Notes: a model not told the origin generated them from the sequence alone. Positions 1 through 11,455 are shown, counted from the stretch's first letter. The stretch is DNA of 64,000 nucleotides from Ctena decussata (GCA_963989385.1 OZ022510.1:248501-312500), one strand, 5' to 3'. Made by a program: numbers and translations.

Positions 1-783
1 ACTTCCCTGTCAAATGTCCCTTTAGTTTCTTGTGATCATTGTCCTTTCCTGTAGTCCATTTAACATCAGTTGTCCAAATTATGTTCCTTTCATTTGAGCT
101 ATCTGCCCATCCCTTTAGAATTGTACCTTTCTTCTTTCTAACCTGTCCTGTTTCTAGCTGTTACTTGTTGCTAACGTCATCTGACGTCAACGTCATTAAG
201 GTTGACGTTACTTAGTTTCCTAATTGTAAAATGCAATTGGATAGATAGAAATAATATGAAAATAGAACAAAACTATATTAAAAGGAAAATGAAATCGTGG
301 GATCTCCACGACAACTAACAAGTAAATATGTATGTTGTACCCCTCATTAGAACTCCTCATTCAGGTAGCTCCACAGAGGGCCAAAACCTATGTTATAAAA
401 ATGCATACTGCAATTTTAATGCTCAAAAGCTCATTTAACAGTACATATGCTGCTTCTTAGTGTTGGCTGAAATTATATGGAGTGTAAAGGAGTGTATAAG
501 TATGTATGGCCAAGTCATTTTCTAAGCTTAAAGTTTAAACAAAATCTTCATTACTGCAATTGTCCTACCACTTTCACCATCTGACAGTGTGTCGAAATTG
601 CTGGGAAAATCAAATAGTACTCACCCTGATTAGACTGCTGTTTTGATGGTACTTAGCTAACCCAGGTCTACACTGCACTTTTTAATCAAGGATTTTAGTC
701 ATTGAATTTTGCAAGTATTTGTTATGGCTAAACATCTATTATATTTTGCTTAGTTTTTCATGTAAAAGAAAGGTTAAAAGTTG
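1..783. other. AT-rich sequence, no gene recognised
   Basis: No coding region, RNA gene or clear repeat is visible. A perfect cAMP-response-element palindrome TGACGTCA lies at 182-189, with further ACGTCA/TGACGT half-sites within 40 bases of it. Without a neighbouring gene its meaning is unknown. Confidence 0.4.
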
Positions 784-862
784 TGTGCGTGTGTGTGTGT
801 AGGGGTGGGGGTTGGGGATGGAGGAAGGGTGGAGGAAGAAGGGGGAGGGGGTAAAGGGGCCT
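784..862 (+). repeat. (GT)n microsatellite and G-rich tract
   Basis: A short GT run is followed by about 60 bases made almost only of G, A and T with many runs of three to five G. At least eight G-runs make a G-quadruplex possible on the plus strand. The minus-strand frame through it (Pro/Thr/Ser-rich) is a low-complexity translation, not a gene. Confidence 0.7.
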
Positions 863-3800
863 TAAGTTGGGTAGGGTGATCGTGTGAGTTGCAGGAGAGG
901 CTTTGAAATATTGGCACGTGCAGGATTAATTGGATGGCAAAATTATTTTTTCTAGCAGTCCCTCTGATTTTGACCACAATGTACCGGTCTTAATAACTTA
1001 TAAGCAAGTAAATGCGAAGGCTGAAACAGTTGACGCAGTTCTGTAATTGCGTCACAGCTATCATAATCGATCGATTTGTTTACAGTATGGTGTAGGCTAC
1101 TGATCAGAATTCTTTTCCCAATCATACTGAAGAAAGTACAGAAAAAAATATTGTTGTATGTTGAATTACTAGATGCGTTCCTCTTCGTATGTCGGATTTC
1201 AGGATTCAAGAACATTTCGGTAATGTTTAAATTTATTACAGATTATTTTGCTGTCTATCGATCAGGTAAAAAATCCGCCATTAATTTGAGAAAATGAAAT
1301 AGGGTACCTAAACATTATTTTGCAAAGGAAATTGTCCCAAACACCGAATTACTTAATTTTTATAATGGAGAAAGGGCAGACACCATGGTTTTTCATGGCA
1401 TATGTCCGCCGACGGGAGAAAGTCGATTTATTTTGAAAATTGCTGTTGAAGTTGGCGGATAAGAGTCGTCTTTACATGATCATGTAAAACGTTCGATTGC
1501 AGAATATCTCGGTGTTTAGCTCTGCTCTTAAAGGCATAGAGAATTAAATTAAGATGTAAGGAATAAAACCATATCTTATTTTCGGCTTTGTGTAGCTTGA
1601 TTCGCCGACAAAGCATCACTGAAATTGCGACACGTTCGTCGATTGAATCTGAGTCTGAGAAATTTCGAACGTTATTTCGTTGCTATCTGTATAAAAATAT
1701 CACTCCGCCATGGATACGCGTTCCCACTGATATGTACTAAACAATACTTTTAAAACCCCTGAAGCTGCAATACTCACAAGGTACTAACAATTTACTGCAA
1801 CAAAACTTACAGTCTTCCAGAACATTTACTAATTGACAAAATATACTGATACAAATGCTTCTTTCTTCAATAAAATCATATACACACAAGAAGGCATGAT
1901 TTAAAAGAATTGTACACAGATGCATAAATAAATATCGGCAGCATAAACGCTAAAGCAATTTGATGACTTCAATTCATCTTGGTTTGTCAACAGCTCTACA
2001 CTTTATAAGAAGTTTGGTCTAAAATGCTGTAAATTCTACAAGCCTAAAATAAATTAAATTGATAAAACATTCACATAAAACGAACGCAATATTATTCAAA
2101 ATCTGGGCTAGATTGTAAAAAGGTGTGTAAAGAAAAGTGCAAGATGAACAGTTCGAGAGCAATGATACTGAATGAACTGTTGTTATTAGACGTTCGTTCA
2201 ATCAACTTTGAAGCAAAAGATTAAAAAAATCATCAAATACTGCATTATTCAGGTTCTAAAAGATATGCGTTTCATCATGTAAAATATAAAGTTGATTAAC
2301 TTTTCCGAAATAAATCATGTATCTTGTATTACTGTGGGGTTCAGCTGCTGAAAAAAACATTTGTCAACGGAAACCTAACACTCAACTATTTTATAATAAG
2401 GAATAAAGCCTGATCTCTGTGAAGAGTAATAATTACAATACCAACAGAGACTTTATTTGTGTGTGGTGAGTGTGCTTGCCCCGTGAAAATATTTCAGGGA
2501 AGGGTTGCTTTGTCCAATTGCTATTGGTTCTGCGTTTGATGTGTAACTGAATACGACTGCTGGTGATTGCTGACAAGGATGCTTTTCATCATCATGACTT
2601 TGGGCGTCCAATGTTAGACCTGGAAAATATAGAATACAGCATGGTACAGATACAGATACTAATACTAATATATATGTATGTGAAAGAGTGAACTGCAAAC
2701 TGACTATTCACTCTGACCTACTGCAAACAACCTCTAAATGTCAGATGTGCACGCATAACGATAACATAATAAAGTATACTATTGCATAAAAAAGCAGTGC
2801 CGTACGGTATTAACAGCCGTGCATCAACCGGCGAAAAGTCGTGTATCAATAAGGGATTCCACACGCTGCTGATGCGTGGCTACGCAACTTTCAATATGCT
2901 CGTGCCGGGGCCACTAAAATAATTCCGCCATGCACGCTTGCCTCTCCCCTTTCGGTCAGATTGCAACTATTGGTGGTACACTATAAATTATTATGACGTC
3001 AACATGCATTTATACTCTTATTACGTCATCATGTACCGAATCAGGTTTCAAAGCGGTATTGTTTACATTCTTACGATGCCAAATGAAAAGTAAGTAAGTG
3101 TTGAAGAACGCATGTATCCCAAGCATTCAGTAACCAAGTTCTGTAGGATGGTCAATGAATGGATTAGGCTTGTTCTGCATGGAAATTAGTGTTTCATATG
3201 ATCAAGGTATCTGCTTTTTGTTGATGAATTTGGAACGACCATCCCGGACACTTTTCCGTTATACTGAGGTTGAACATGACGATGCAACCATTTTGAATAG
3301 TTTGATGCTCTCGGGCCAGGAAGACGGATACTTATAAAAAATGAACTAGCACGTTGGCTGTCAAACGGTGACAAAATATAGTACCATGTTTTGCGAAAAT
3401 TTTAACGTATACAGTATTTCGTTGAAATTATGCTATAACAGCGATCAAACAGTTTTATCCAATGCACTAAAGTTTGCCTCTTCCCGAGGGAGATGTTGAC
3501 AACCAAGGCCGAACTTTAATGCATGAAAACCATGGTTAATCCTTATATTCAAGACACATTGAAAGGTGATTGAACCTGTAGCCATCTAATGATGAGTTCA
3601 AACATGCATACAAACGCATAAGCAAATACAATACAAGTAACTGAAACTCCAATGAATAAACTAACTAACTCTCTTTTTAAAACCTGAGACCTTTTTGCAA
3701 CCTAAACCCAATACTAACAATAATTATTTTCGCATTTGCTGTACGCATCATTAATAATCGAACTTAACTGGAAATACAGGATACACATCATGCTACAGAC

Positions 3801-5639
3801 CCAGATACTAGTACATGATATATTTTTAAGAATCGAGCTGGAAATAGTCTATTCACTCTTCCCCACTGTGAAATTCTGTAGCTTGCAATGTTATACGCGC
3901 GTGCACAATAGCTATGCAACTTGAGTATTGATAGTAATACAGACATTAGCAGGATACTGTTACGTAGTGAAATGAATGGCGAGCAAATTCAGGACTACCA
4001 CTGACCAGAATGCATTTACTGCATTGACCAATGGGATTTAATCATAGCGAGCTCAATTATTTCGTTTTTCTTTCAAATGTGACATTTTTCCCTATTAAAA
4101 TTAATGCCGTCCTCCACAGTGCATGCGTATAGTTAAAACGTTAGCGACAAATCTTCCATTTGTTCTATGAAAAATATTTGCGAAACAACGTCTTACGATC
4201 AAATTTTTAACTAAAGAACCGGTATACGTTCTGAAGTGGGCTGTACCAACGGAACACTTACCCTTGTTTGAAAATAAAAACTTAAAACTAGCCCTTCTAT
4301 AAAATAGATTGCAGCCTAAATCATCTAAAACCATGACTTTGGAAACAAAATTTTGTGTTTCTGATCCATTGTTAAACTGATGATGCCAAGTTGCTGGATG
4401 ATGAAACAAATTGTTTAATTTTTATTTTCTTTGTATAAAAACATATAAAACAGTACATTCATTCTCAAATGTATCATATGTTATACCAAACGGGATTCAG
4501 AAGAAAGTCAACTGACTTATTCAAGTCTGTATCCAAGATACAGAAACAATCAAGAGTCATAACGCCATAAACATAATTATGGAGTATTTGGTGAGAAATT
4601 GCGGTGGAATGTCAACTTCGTCAGGAGACTCATATTTGATCTTGAATACATTTCGAGTCTCTAAATAGCCAACGCTATAGTAGACTTTCTATTCTTGTGC
4701 TACCACTGTCAGTAGTTCTGTCAACTCAGATTATCCATTGATCAGTTGCCATCCGTGTAGGAATTTTTCGTGTCCGTTTTGGTCTGGATTCATGTCGTCA
4801 AGGGGGCAATCTTCTTGCTCTAGATTTACGGTGTGTAGGATTCTCGGAAGCCTCGTCGACGACTTCTGCATTGCTACTGAATGAGGAGTCTCTGCCAGTC
4901 TGTTGGTCAGGTGTAGAAGATGCCTCAGCTTAAGCATCTTTTTCGGGTTTCTGTAGGTCGGGTTTTCAGTTCATAACGAGGCAAACCTACGAAAAGAATA
5001 AGCTGAGACCTGTTGCAACGAGTATATTTTACTATATTTTAGTTTTGCTTTTTGTTTCAGTTTTGTGATTGTAAATATTACATAGTTTTGCTGTACCGAC
5101 AAACTAGCCGTATTATAAGCTTTTAGGTAAATCTTAACTTGTTGAAAGAATGACATGTGTATCATTTTACGTAACAGAAAGTTATGGGTGACATATGATT
5201 GGCTGTTCATGAACTTTTTGCACACCGATGTACTTGAAGTGAGTTGTGTTTGTCAATACATATTTGGCTTTAATGCATTAAGCATGTCTGATACGTGGCT
5301 CTGACGATACTTTCTGTATGAAAGTATCCACAACTTAGAGATATTTTTCGAAGATGTAGATTCTGTTGTCAGTAAAAGAATTTTGTTACGAAATGTCTGA
5401 ATTATCTGCCAATGTTTCATTACCACATTGATATTGTTAGTCACTGAATGCATTTGATTGCAGACTCAGTTTACTACATTACGGCACGATCACAGAACAT
5501 GTCCTTGTGTGAGTGGAGGAATTGTCGGGGTGCAGAAATCATTATATATGTTTTTGTATTTTACCTGTTTGTAAATAGTGGCAGTAGTAAGCTAGGGCAT
5601 TAATATTTGTGGATCTGAAGTATGGGATCAAATGCTAGT
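863..5639. other. Unique AT-rich sequence, no gene recognised
   Basis: Only short chance open frames are present. Around 2,780-3,060 base composition is a little richer in GC, and a TATA-like CTATAAATT at about 2981 is followed by TGACGTCA at 2994-3001 and a second ACGTCA shortly after, which could be promoter-like but has no gene beside it. At 4,725-4,960 the minus strand is GC-richer and carries Ser/Arg/Pro-rich frames broken by stops, which might be a decayed coding fragment. Neither is convincing. Confidence 0.3.
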
Positions 5640-5886
5640 CTGAATAAATTTTTGTTCGAATTTACCACATTTTAGTCCTGACCCCCTGTCTGAAAAAAAT
5701 TGTATGTAGATCACGTGACAGGATATATCGTCAAAACTTTCATGAAAAGTGTCTTAACAGATATTTATCTTATCAATACTTAACGTTTCATATAGATATT
5801 CCATTTGTTGTAGATGCTACAATTTTTCATACCTGAATATCCCCTACATTTTGGGAACAGTATATATTCCAAATATTAAGTTCTTA
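5640..5886 (+). repeat. Dispersed repeat A, copy 1
   Basis: This block aligns by eye with 16280-16519. The clearest shared core is 'gaccccctgtct' followed about 20 bases later by 'agatcacgtgacaggatata'; further along both have 'gaacagtatat'. Divergence is considerable, so it is an old repeat. It contains no coding sequence. It could be an old transposon fragment or one end of a diverged segmental duplication that also includes repeat B. Confidence 0.6.
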
Positions 5887-7047
5887 CCCTTGTTCTGTTG
5901 TATTCCAGTCAAGTATTGCGCAGCATTTTACGTCGGCGTTCATCCATTCCAGCATGCAGAATACACTTATATACATACTGGGTAACAGTTAATAACTATT
6001 AATGAAGACACAGAAAAAAAGACATAATTTCAAAACACATCCCAACCAAGAGACCGAGAGAAGGCGGGGAAAATGCAAACGACAAAACAGAACATCCCAT
6101 TTTCAATAACACGTAGAGGAAGTGTTGTCTTTTTTATCATGGAAGGTCTTTGAAAATGGTTGTAACATCTTGCATTATAACGAGTGTGACGTTCTTATGC
6201 TCTTATAACCGCCATAATTCGGCGTCTTATTATTTTAATGTACTTTTAGCTGAGTGTTATGATTGTCGTCTTGGCTCAAGGCTATTTGTAGATATCGTAC
6301 ATGTATTATTATTCTGATAGTTTTCAAAATCCACCGGCCCAGCTCAAACCAAATGTGTTCTAACGATGACTTCACCTGAGTGACCTCATACCAATTTTCA
6401 ATGCACACAGTCCTTTTTTGCGTTTGCTATGACCAACCATAACACTAGAAGAAATTAACGGTATGACTTTCCATTATGCTTTGTCCTTCAGACATGTGGT
6501 GACATCTTGTGGTCAAAATTTAGGTAACTGTGTTATTATTTGTTTTTTTCAAGTACATAGTTAACCATCACAAATGTGCGTGATGGAAATCCACAAGTCC
6601 CTTTACTGAAAAATGTAAACAATATCCAATAAAACTGTATCCTCCATGGGCTTAATCTGTTTCCTAGCTGATAGCCCTGTGAGAGACATTATAGGCTCTA
6701 GGTCGAACCCCTTTACAAAAAGGTTGTCATCTTTAGTCGTTGTCATAGGTTATAACATATAGTTAGAAGCCTAACGTTACTTCTCTCCCAGCATAATGAT
6801 AGTATTCTAAACTGAAAAAAATGTTTGGTCAGGAAAAAAGAAAAGATAAGTGAAGGTAATGAACTTGTCAAATCGTAATATTTCGAGTTCATAAACGCAT
6901 ACACCTGTTCATGATCAGTTATTGCATTTTATATGTATCTGTATCAAACTGGGCCAGTATTAAAAACATTGGCAACATGCAATATTTTTCAAGACTACCT
7001 ATATCAACCAACAACAAATCATTGTGAAAGTGGATAATCATAATGCC
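5887..7047. other. No gene recognised
   Basis: AT-rich sequence between repeats A and B. I see no long frame, RNA gene or repeat that recurs elsewhere in the window. Confidence 0.4.
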
Positions 7048-7245
7048 GATTATATTATCTGGTCCTCGTGGGATCATAGAGTCAATAAAATTATTTTGAA
7101 AATGGTGTTCTGCTTAAGCCGGTGCTTGGGGGCGTGGTCGATGTTGCACATTTTATTACTGGGTCCAGAACAATTAAGCTGAGTCTGTTGTTTTTTTCAC
7201 TTCTTTTGTGTTTTCTTTGCTTCCAAAGGATCAAACGATTCAGAA
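7048..7245 (+). repeat. Dispersed repeat B, copy 1
   Basis: Aligns by eye with 17128-17335: both contain an 'attatat..tctggtcct.gtgg.atcat' core, then 'ttgaaaatg', then 'gaagcc'/'taagcc', then 'gtctgctgtttt'-like sequence. Order and orientation relative to repeat A are the same at both sites. No coding content. Confidence 0.6.
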
Positions 7246-7552
7246 CTTATGTCTAGTTTGGTTAATTAGAAGTCAGCATTATTTTTTTATTGAGTAATAA
7301 TGGAAGTATCAAAATTTAAGGACAACATGTTTTGAAAAAGTGATATACAAAATACAATTTTATCTGGTTCCCTGTCGAGCGATGCAATATATACAAAAGC
7401 AGGACAGTGACATGTTATTTGTATATTTACCATTTTACTCCAGTCTACCATATAGAAAGATGATCATTTTGTTGCCGAATCAAATGACCTAGATCTTTTT
7501 TAAAAACTGATTATGTGAAACATAGTGACGTTTTATCAATTTAAAGTTAGCT

Positions 7553-7562
7553 GATCGCGGAA
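7553..7562 (+). repeat. Left target-site duplication of the RTE-like LINE
   Basis: GATCGCGGAA here is repeated exactly at 11446-11455, immediately after the LINE's (GAATA)n tail. It sits directly before the first LINE codon that can be aligned, so it fixes the 5' truncation point. Confidence 0.85.
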
Positions 7563-8820
7563 TGGCACAGCCCAGATGGGAAACACCACAATCAGATTGA
7601 TTACATCTTGGTGAGGAAGCGCTTCCGATCAGGAGTCAACATCCATAGGACAAGGAGTTTTCCTGGAGCAGACATAGGAAGTGACCATGACCTGGTCATG
7701 ATGACCTTCCGAGTTCGTCTGAAGAAGGCTAGAAAGCCAACCCAGCCAAGACTGAAGTTTGATCTTGAGAAGCTAAGGGACTCAGAGGTGGCATGCACTT
7801 TTCAAGCAACAATAGGTGGAAAATTTGCACCACTCATTGGTCTGAGGGATGATGCCTTGGACATAGATAGCATGATTACCACCTACAATACAGTAGTGAC
7901 TGATGCAGCCAGTGAGATACTTGGGAAGGAACGTCGCAGGAAAAAGTCATGGGTCACTAGAGATGTTCTCGACCTCTGTGATGAGAGGAGAAATTTGAAG
8001 AACAAGAGGTATAAAGCAGGAGGAGCAGAAGAATACTGGGAAGCCAACAAGAGGATTCAGAAGGCAGTGAAGAAAGCGAAGGAGGACTGGATAGCTAGTC
8101 AGTGCGAGGAGATCGAAACTTGCCTGAACAAAAACAACAGCAAGAAAGCATACCAGCTTGTGAAGGATCTAACTTCAGAGAAACAGGGTAGATCCACAAC
8201 TATCCAGGACAAGTCTTGGAAATGCCTTACAGAAGAACAAGAGATTCTCAGCAGATGGACAGAATATTGCTCAGAATTATACAACCATGAGACTGATGGT
8301 GACAATGCAGTTCTGGACTGCAGTCAGCCCCCAGAAGAAGATCAACAACCGATCCTTCGTGAGGAAGTTGAGATTGCAGTAGCAGCACTGAAGAAGGGAA
8401 AATCTGCCGGAGTTGATAATATACCAGCAGAACTTGTTCAAGCTGGAGGGGAGACCATAACTGATGTTTTAACAGATATCTGTAACAGGATCTGGAGAAC
8501 AGGAGAATGGCCTACTCTATGGACTCAGTCGCTGATTATTACGCTCCCAAAAAGGGCAACCTACAGCTCTGCCAGAACTACAGAACCATCAGCCTCATCA
8601 GTCATTCAAGCAAAGTCATGCTGAAAGTCATCTTGAACAGGCTTAAGCCACAAGCCGAAGAGATAATCGCTGAGGAACAGGCTGGGTTCCGAGCAGGAAA
8701 GAGCACCACAGAACAGATCTTCAACCTTAGAATCCTGTGTGAAAAGTATCTCCAACATCAGCAGAATCTGAACCATGTCTTCATTGATTTCAAAAAAGCC
8801 TTTGACAGAGTATGGCATGC

Positions 8821-8900
8821 AGCCTTATGGGCCACCATGAGGAAGTATAATATCAATGGCAGCCTTATTGGCCACCATAAGGAAGTACAATATCAATGCA
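8821..8900 (+). repeat. 40-bp tandem duplication inside the RT
   Basis: Two consecutive 40-base units, both starting AGCCTTAT, differ at only a few bases. Forty is not a multiple of three, so the duplication itself breaks the reading frame; the correct RT frame resumes in the second unit. The units have since diverged slightly, so it is not very recent. Confidence 0.85.
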
Positions 8901-9452
8901 AACCTAGTTCGCACCATTGAGCAGCTATACGACAAGGCTACAAGTGCAGTCCTGATAAATGGCAGCACATGAGAATGGTTCAGAACAACAGTTGGAGTAA
9001 GACAAGGATGTCTTCTGTCACCCACACTCTTCAACATTTTTCTCGAACGGATCATGTCTGATGCTCTGGAAGAACATGACGGAAAGGTTAGCATAGGTGG
9101 CAGAAATATTACCAACCTGCGATTTGCCGATGACATAGACGCTCTAGCTGAGGAAGAGCAGGAACTAGAAGCTCTAGTTGAAAGTCTCGACCAAACCTGC
9201 ACAAGGTATAAGATGGAGATAAGTGCTGAGAAGACCAAACTGATGACAAACAGCGCAGATGGCATCCAGAGGGAGATCAAGGTAAAGGGGCAGAAGCTGG
9301 GTACTGTAAGCAGCTTCAAATACCTTGGAGCAAGTGTCTCAGATAATGACTCAAAACAGGAGGTGCTCTCAAGGATAGCACAAGCCACTTCAGCTCTTAC
9401 CAAGCTGAAACCAATTTGGAGAGATAACAACATATCTCTTGGAACAAAGGTG

Positions 9453-9468
9453 AAACTTATGCGCTCCC
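9453..9468 (+). repeat. Left target-site duplication of the retroposed insertion
   Basis: AAACTTATGCGCTCCC here is repeated at 10967-10982. The three leading A bases of the right copy merge with the poly(A) tail, so the certain part is the 13-base CTTATGCGCTCCC. The codons (KLMRS) recur on both sides, as expected if the LINE was coding when hit. Confidence 0.92.
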
Positions 9469-9784
9469 CGAAAAAAATATATAGCACATGTAAATGGTAC
9501 TATGGCAAAGTTTTCTTAAAATAGTCTCCCTTGTATCAATATTTTAATAGATTTTGAAATATTATTTAGATCATATTACTGTTCTGGGTGGGATCTGGGA
9601 TTAAATTGTGCAGTCCATGAGAATTTTCCAACTTTACTTTTACTTTCCGGTCATTCAAGTGTAATAGAAATTTATTAAAATTAACAATTTGAGATTATGA
9701 AATATTATGATAGTAAAAGTAGCCTTAAGGTTTGGGCCCAGTAAAACCGGTTTAAACCCCCCAGTAGTTATTACTGACTGTCCC

Positions 9785-10133
9785 TAGGCGGTACTTTTGT
9801 TGCGGTTGCATTTGTTTTATGTTCGGTGATGTTTAATTCACTGTGTTCTCATTTTAATCCTTCTAACATAAAAATAGAAAATAGGTTAAAATAAATGTTA
9901 AATGTTTTTCATATAATTTGCTTAGTCCGTTGTAACCCGTTTGTTGGTCTAAATTATTTAGTTCAATAAAGATAGCTGAGTTGCCATTTATTTGGGAAAG
10001 AGCTGCTGACTCGGCTTATCACTTGTAATTTATTGTTTGTTGGGATGTCTTTGTCAATCTTTCCCTTTGATGTTGGGGATAGGGTTTGGGATCTGATGCA
10101 GTCAGTTCCTGAAGTGTAGTTACTCTTTAAATT
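9785..10133 (+). repeat. Penelope-like 3' tail fragment, variant form (pair of 43204-43553)
   Basis: Contains the family hallmarks 'ggcggtacttttgttgcgg', 'tttgggaaagagctgctgactcgg' and the terminal 'cagttcctgaagtg'. It differs from 43204-43553 by roughly 17 bases in 350. The preceding 250 bases (from about 9580) match a further variant at 14950-15085. It lies inside the retroposed insert, so it moved here as part of that RNA. Confidence 0.75.
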
Positions 10134-10134
10134 T

Positions 10135-10356
10135 AAAGTCATACACTAAAATTAAATCCGATATGTAGTAAATAAGTATAAAAAATATTAATAACCGGTT
10201 TATTAAAAAAATTATACATATAAAATATTGAATCAAATTTAAAATACAAAGCATAAAGTCATACTCTAAGCTTAGGTCCGACGTGTATTAAATCAATATA
10301 AAACTCTCAAAACTGGTCTTTTAATATATACGAGTATACATATAATCAAATCTAAC
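10135..10356 (+). repeat. 120-bp imperfect tandem duplication
   Basis: Two units start with 'aaagtcata.ac' at 10135 and 10255. Both go on to 'gtccga' or 'atccga', 'gt.gtattaaat' or 'gtagtaaata', and 'tatacatata..aat'. The arms have diverged by perhaps a quarter of positions. Confidence 0.6.
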
Positions 10357-10621
10357 AGACCAAACCGGGGGAACGCCATTATGAGAATTGAAACAGACAA
10401 AATAAACGACAAAACAAACACATTTGTAGTAACATAAGAAGTAGCTTTGTAACTGGATAAGAAAGAGCATGGATCAATATGTCACTTAACAGTTTTGATG
10501 AGAGAATTACTTATACGTATACATCAAAGATGTGAAGGGTGCGAACACTACTATATTGTTATCGAATAAGAATAACAATAATTATAATAATAATAATAAT
10601 AAAATAATACTAATATGACAT

Positions 10622-10686
10622 AAGTAAAAAGTATGCAAAGACCAGGAACTGAAACAATCAAAATCCAAATCCAGCCCTCAAACCAG
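10622..10686 (-). repeat. Penelope-like 3' end, inverted
   Basis: On the minus strand this reads 'ggtttgagggctggatttgg ... cagttcctggtctttgcatac ... ttactt', the same 3' terminus as at 31603, 32540 and 52220. It ends at the family's common 3' boundary, and only about 65 bases were kept, consistent with 5' truncation. Confidence 0.8.
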
Positions 10687-10810
10687 TGAAACAATAGAAA
10701 CTATCCTTTCAGGTTAAACCACTGTTAATCAAGAAGTTGAACAAAATTTTTAATAGGCTTGGTTTCACCTGCCTTTTCTTTTTACTACATCTACTCTACT
10801 GAGCTTTGAG

Positions 10811-10838
10811 CTCTCTCTCTCTCTCTCTCTCTCTCTCT
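10811..10838 (+). repeat. (CT)14 microsatellite
   Basis: Uninterrupted CT dinucleotides within the retroposed insert. Confidence 0.95.
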
Positions 10839-11445
10839 ACACTGTTACTTGTTTATATGTGAAATATGATTTAAATTAATACGGTATATGTTCAAAAATG
10901 TACTCATATGTTTATGTATGTCTGATATATGTTTTGGAAATTTTGAAATAAAATTAGAAAAAAAAAAAACTTATGCGCTCCCTTGTCATTTCCATATTTC
11001 TGTATGCTTGTGAATCATGGACCTTGACAGCAGAGTTAGAGAAAAGAACACAGGCCTTTGAGATGAGATGCTACCGAAGGTTACTGAACATTTCGTACAA
11101 GGACCATATAACCAATGAGGAGGTTCGCAGGAAGATCCAAGCAACCATTGGAGAATATGATGAACTCCTGACGCTGGTCAAGAAACGGAAACTAAGATGG
11201 TTTGGCCACGTCTCAAGGTCTTCTGGTTTAGCAAAGACAATTCTTCAGGGCACAGTGAAAGGAAAAAGAAGAAGAGGTAGACAGAAGAACAGGTGGGAAG
11301 ACAATATCAAGGAGTGGACAGGAATGGATTTTGCCAGCTCAACTAGGGCAGCTGAAGACAGGACAATGTGGAAAAGGATTGTTTTGAAGTCATCTGTGGT
11401 GCCCCAACGACCTAGTAAGGTTATGGGATAGAATAGAATAGAATA

Positions 11446-11455
11446 GATCGCGGAA
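11446..11455 (+). repeat. Right target-site duplication of the RTE-like LINE
   Basis: GATCGCGGAA, identical to 7553-7562, directly after three GAATA units. Confidence 0.85.

Larger units (their letters stand above)
9469..10966 (+). mobile_element. Retroposed, poly(A)-tailed 1.5 kb sequence inside the LINE
   Basis: The insert lies exactly between two copies of a 13-16 bp target repeat. Its right end has AATAAA at 10947-10952, six bases later a run of A (10958-10969), then the duplicated target. These are the marks of LINE-mediated retroposition of a polyadenylated RNA. It has no meaningful ORF. Its body is a mosaic: a segment at 9785-10133 about 95% identical by eye to 43204-43553; a 120-bp imperfect tandem duplication (10135-10356); a (TAA)n run (10571-10610); the Penelope-like 3' end in reverse orientation (10622-10686); and a (CT)14 run (10811-10838). 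It reads as the 3' part of a long noncoding transcript or UTR that contained older repeats. Confidence 0.85.
7563..11431 (+). pseudogene. Endonuclease/reverse transcriptase of the RTE-like LINE, broken
   Basis: The first frame (7563-8624) opens with the end of an AP endonuclease: IDYILV and then GSDHDLV, the terminal Ser-Asp-His motif. It continues through a Lys/Arg-rich linker to the RT start (KKGKSAGVDNIPAEL). A frameshift near an A-run at about 8550 moves the RT to the frame with YRTISLIS, EEQAGFRAGKST and FIDFKKAFDRVWH (the first catalytic Asp). A 40-bp duplication at 8821-8900 shifts the frame again. A TGA follows near 8970. Then come VGVRQGCLLSP and RFADDID (the catalytic FADD box, about 9124) and EISAEKTKL. 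After the insertion the C-terminal part resumes with FLYACESWTL, RKLRWFGHV and GKRRRGRQ, ending at 11431. The protein would have copied its RNA by target-primed reverse transcription. Confidence 0.9.
7563..11445 (+). mobile_element. 5'-truncated RTE-like non-LTR retrotransposon (LINE)
   Basis: The element begins inside an AP-endonuclease domain and runs through a reverse transcriptase to a C-terminal domain and a short (GAATA)n tail. It is flanked by the 10-bp duplication GATCGCGGAA. Short tandem-repeat tails rather than poly(A) are usual for RTE-type LINEs, and the C-terminal RRRGRQ / WF-GHV block is found in endonuclease-reverse transcriptases annotated in molluscs and arthropods; assignment to RTE is an inference. 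A 1.5 kb retroposed sequence plus one TSD copy (9469-10982) splits it, so the LINE itself is about 2.4 kb. The frame is broken in several places and the copy must be dead. Confidence 0.9.

Noticed and set aside
4101..4409. 102-codon minus-strand frame
   Set aside because: No domain or homology recognised; length is within chance for a 64 kb window.
4725..4960. Minus-strand Ser/Arg-rich segment as the end of an LTR-retrotransposon polyprotein
   Set aside because: The resemblance to basic pol C-termini is vague, stops break the frame, and no protease, RT, integrase or LTR is found nearby.
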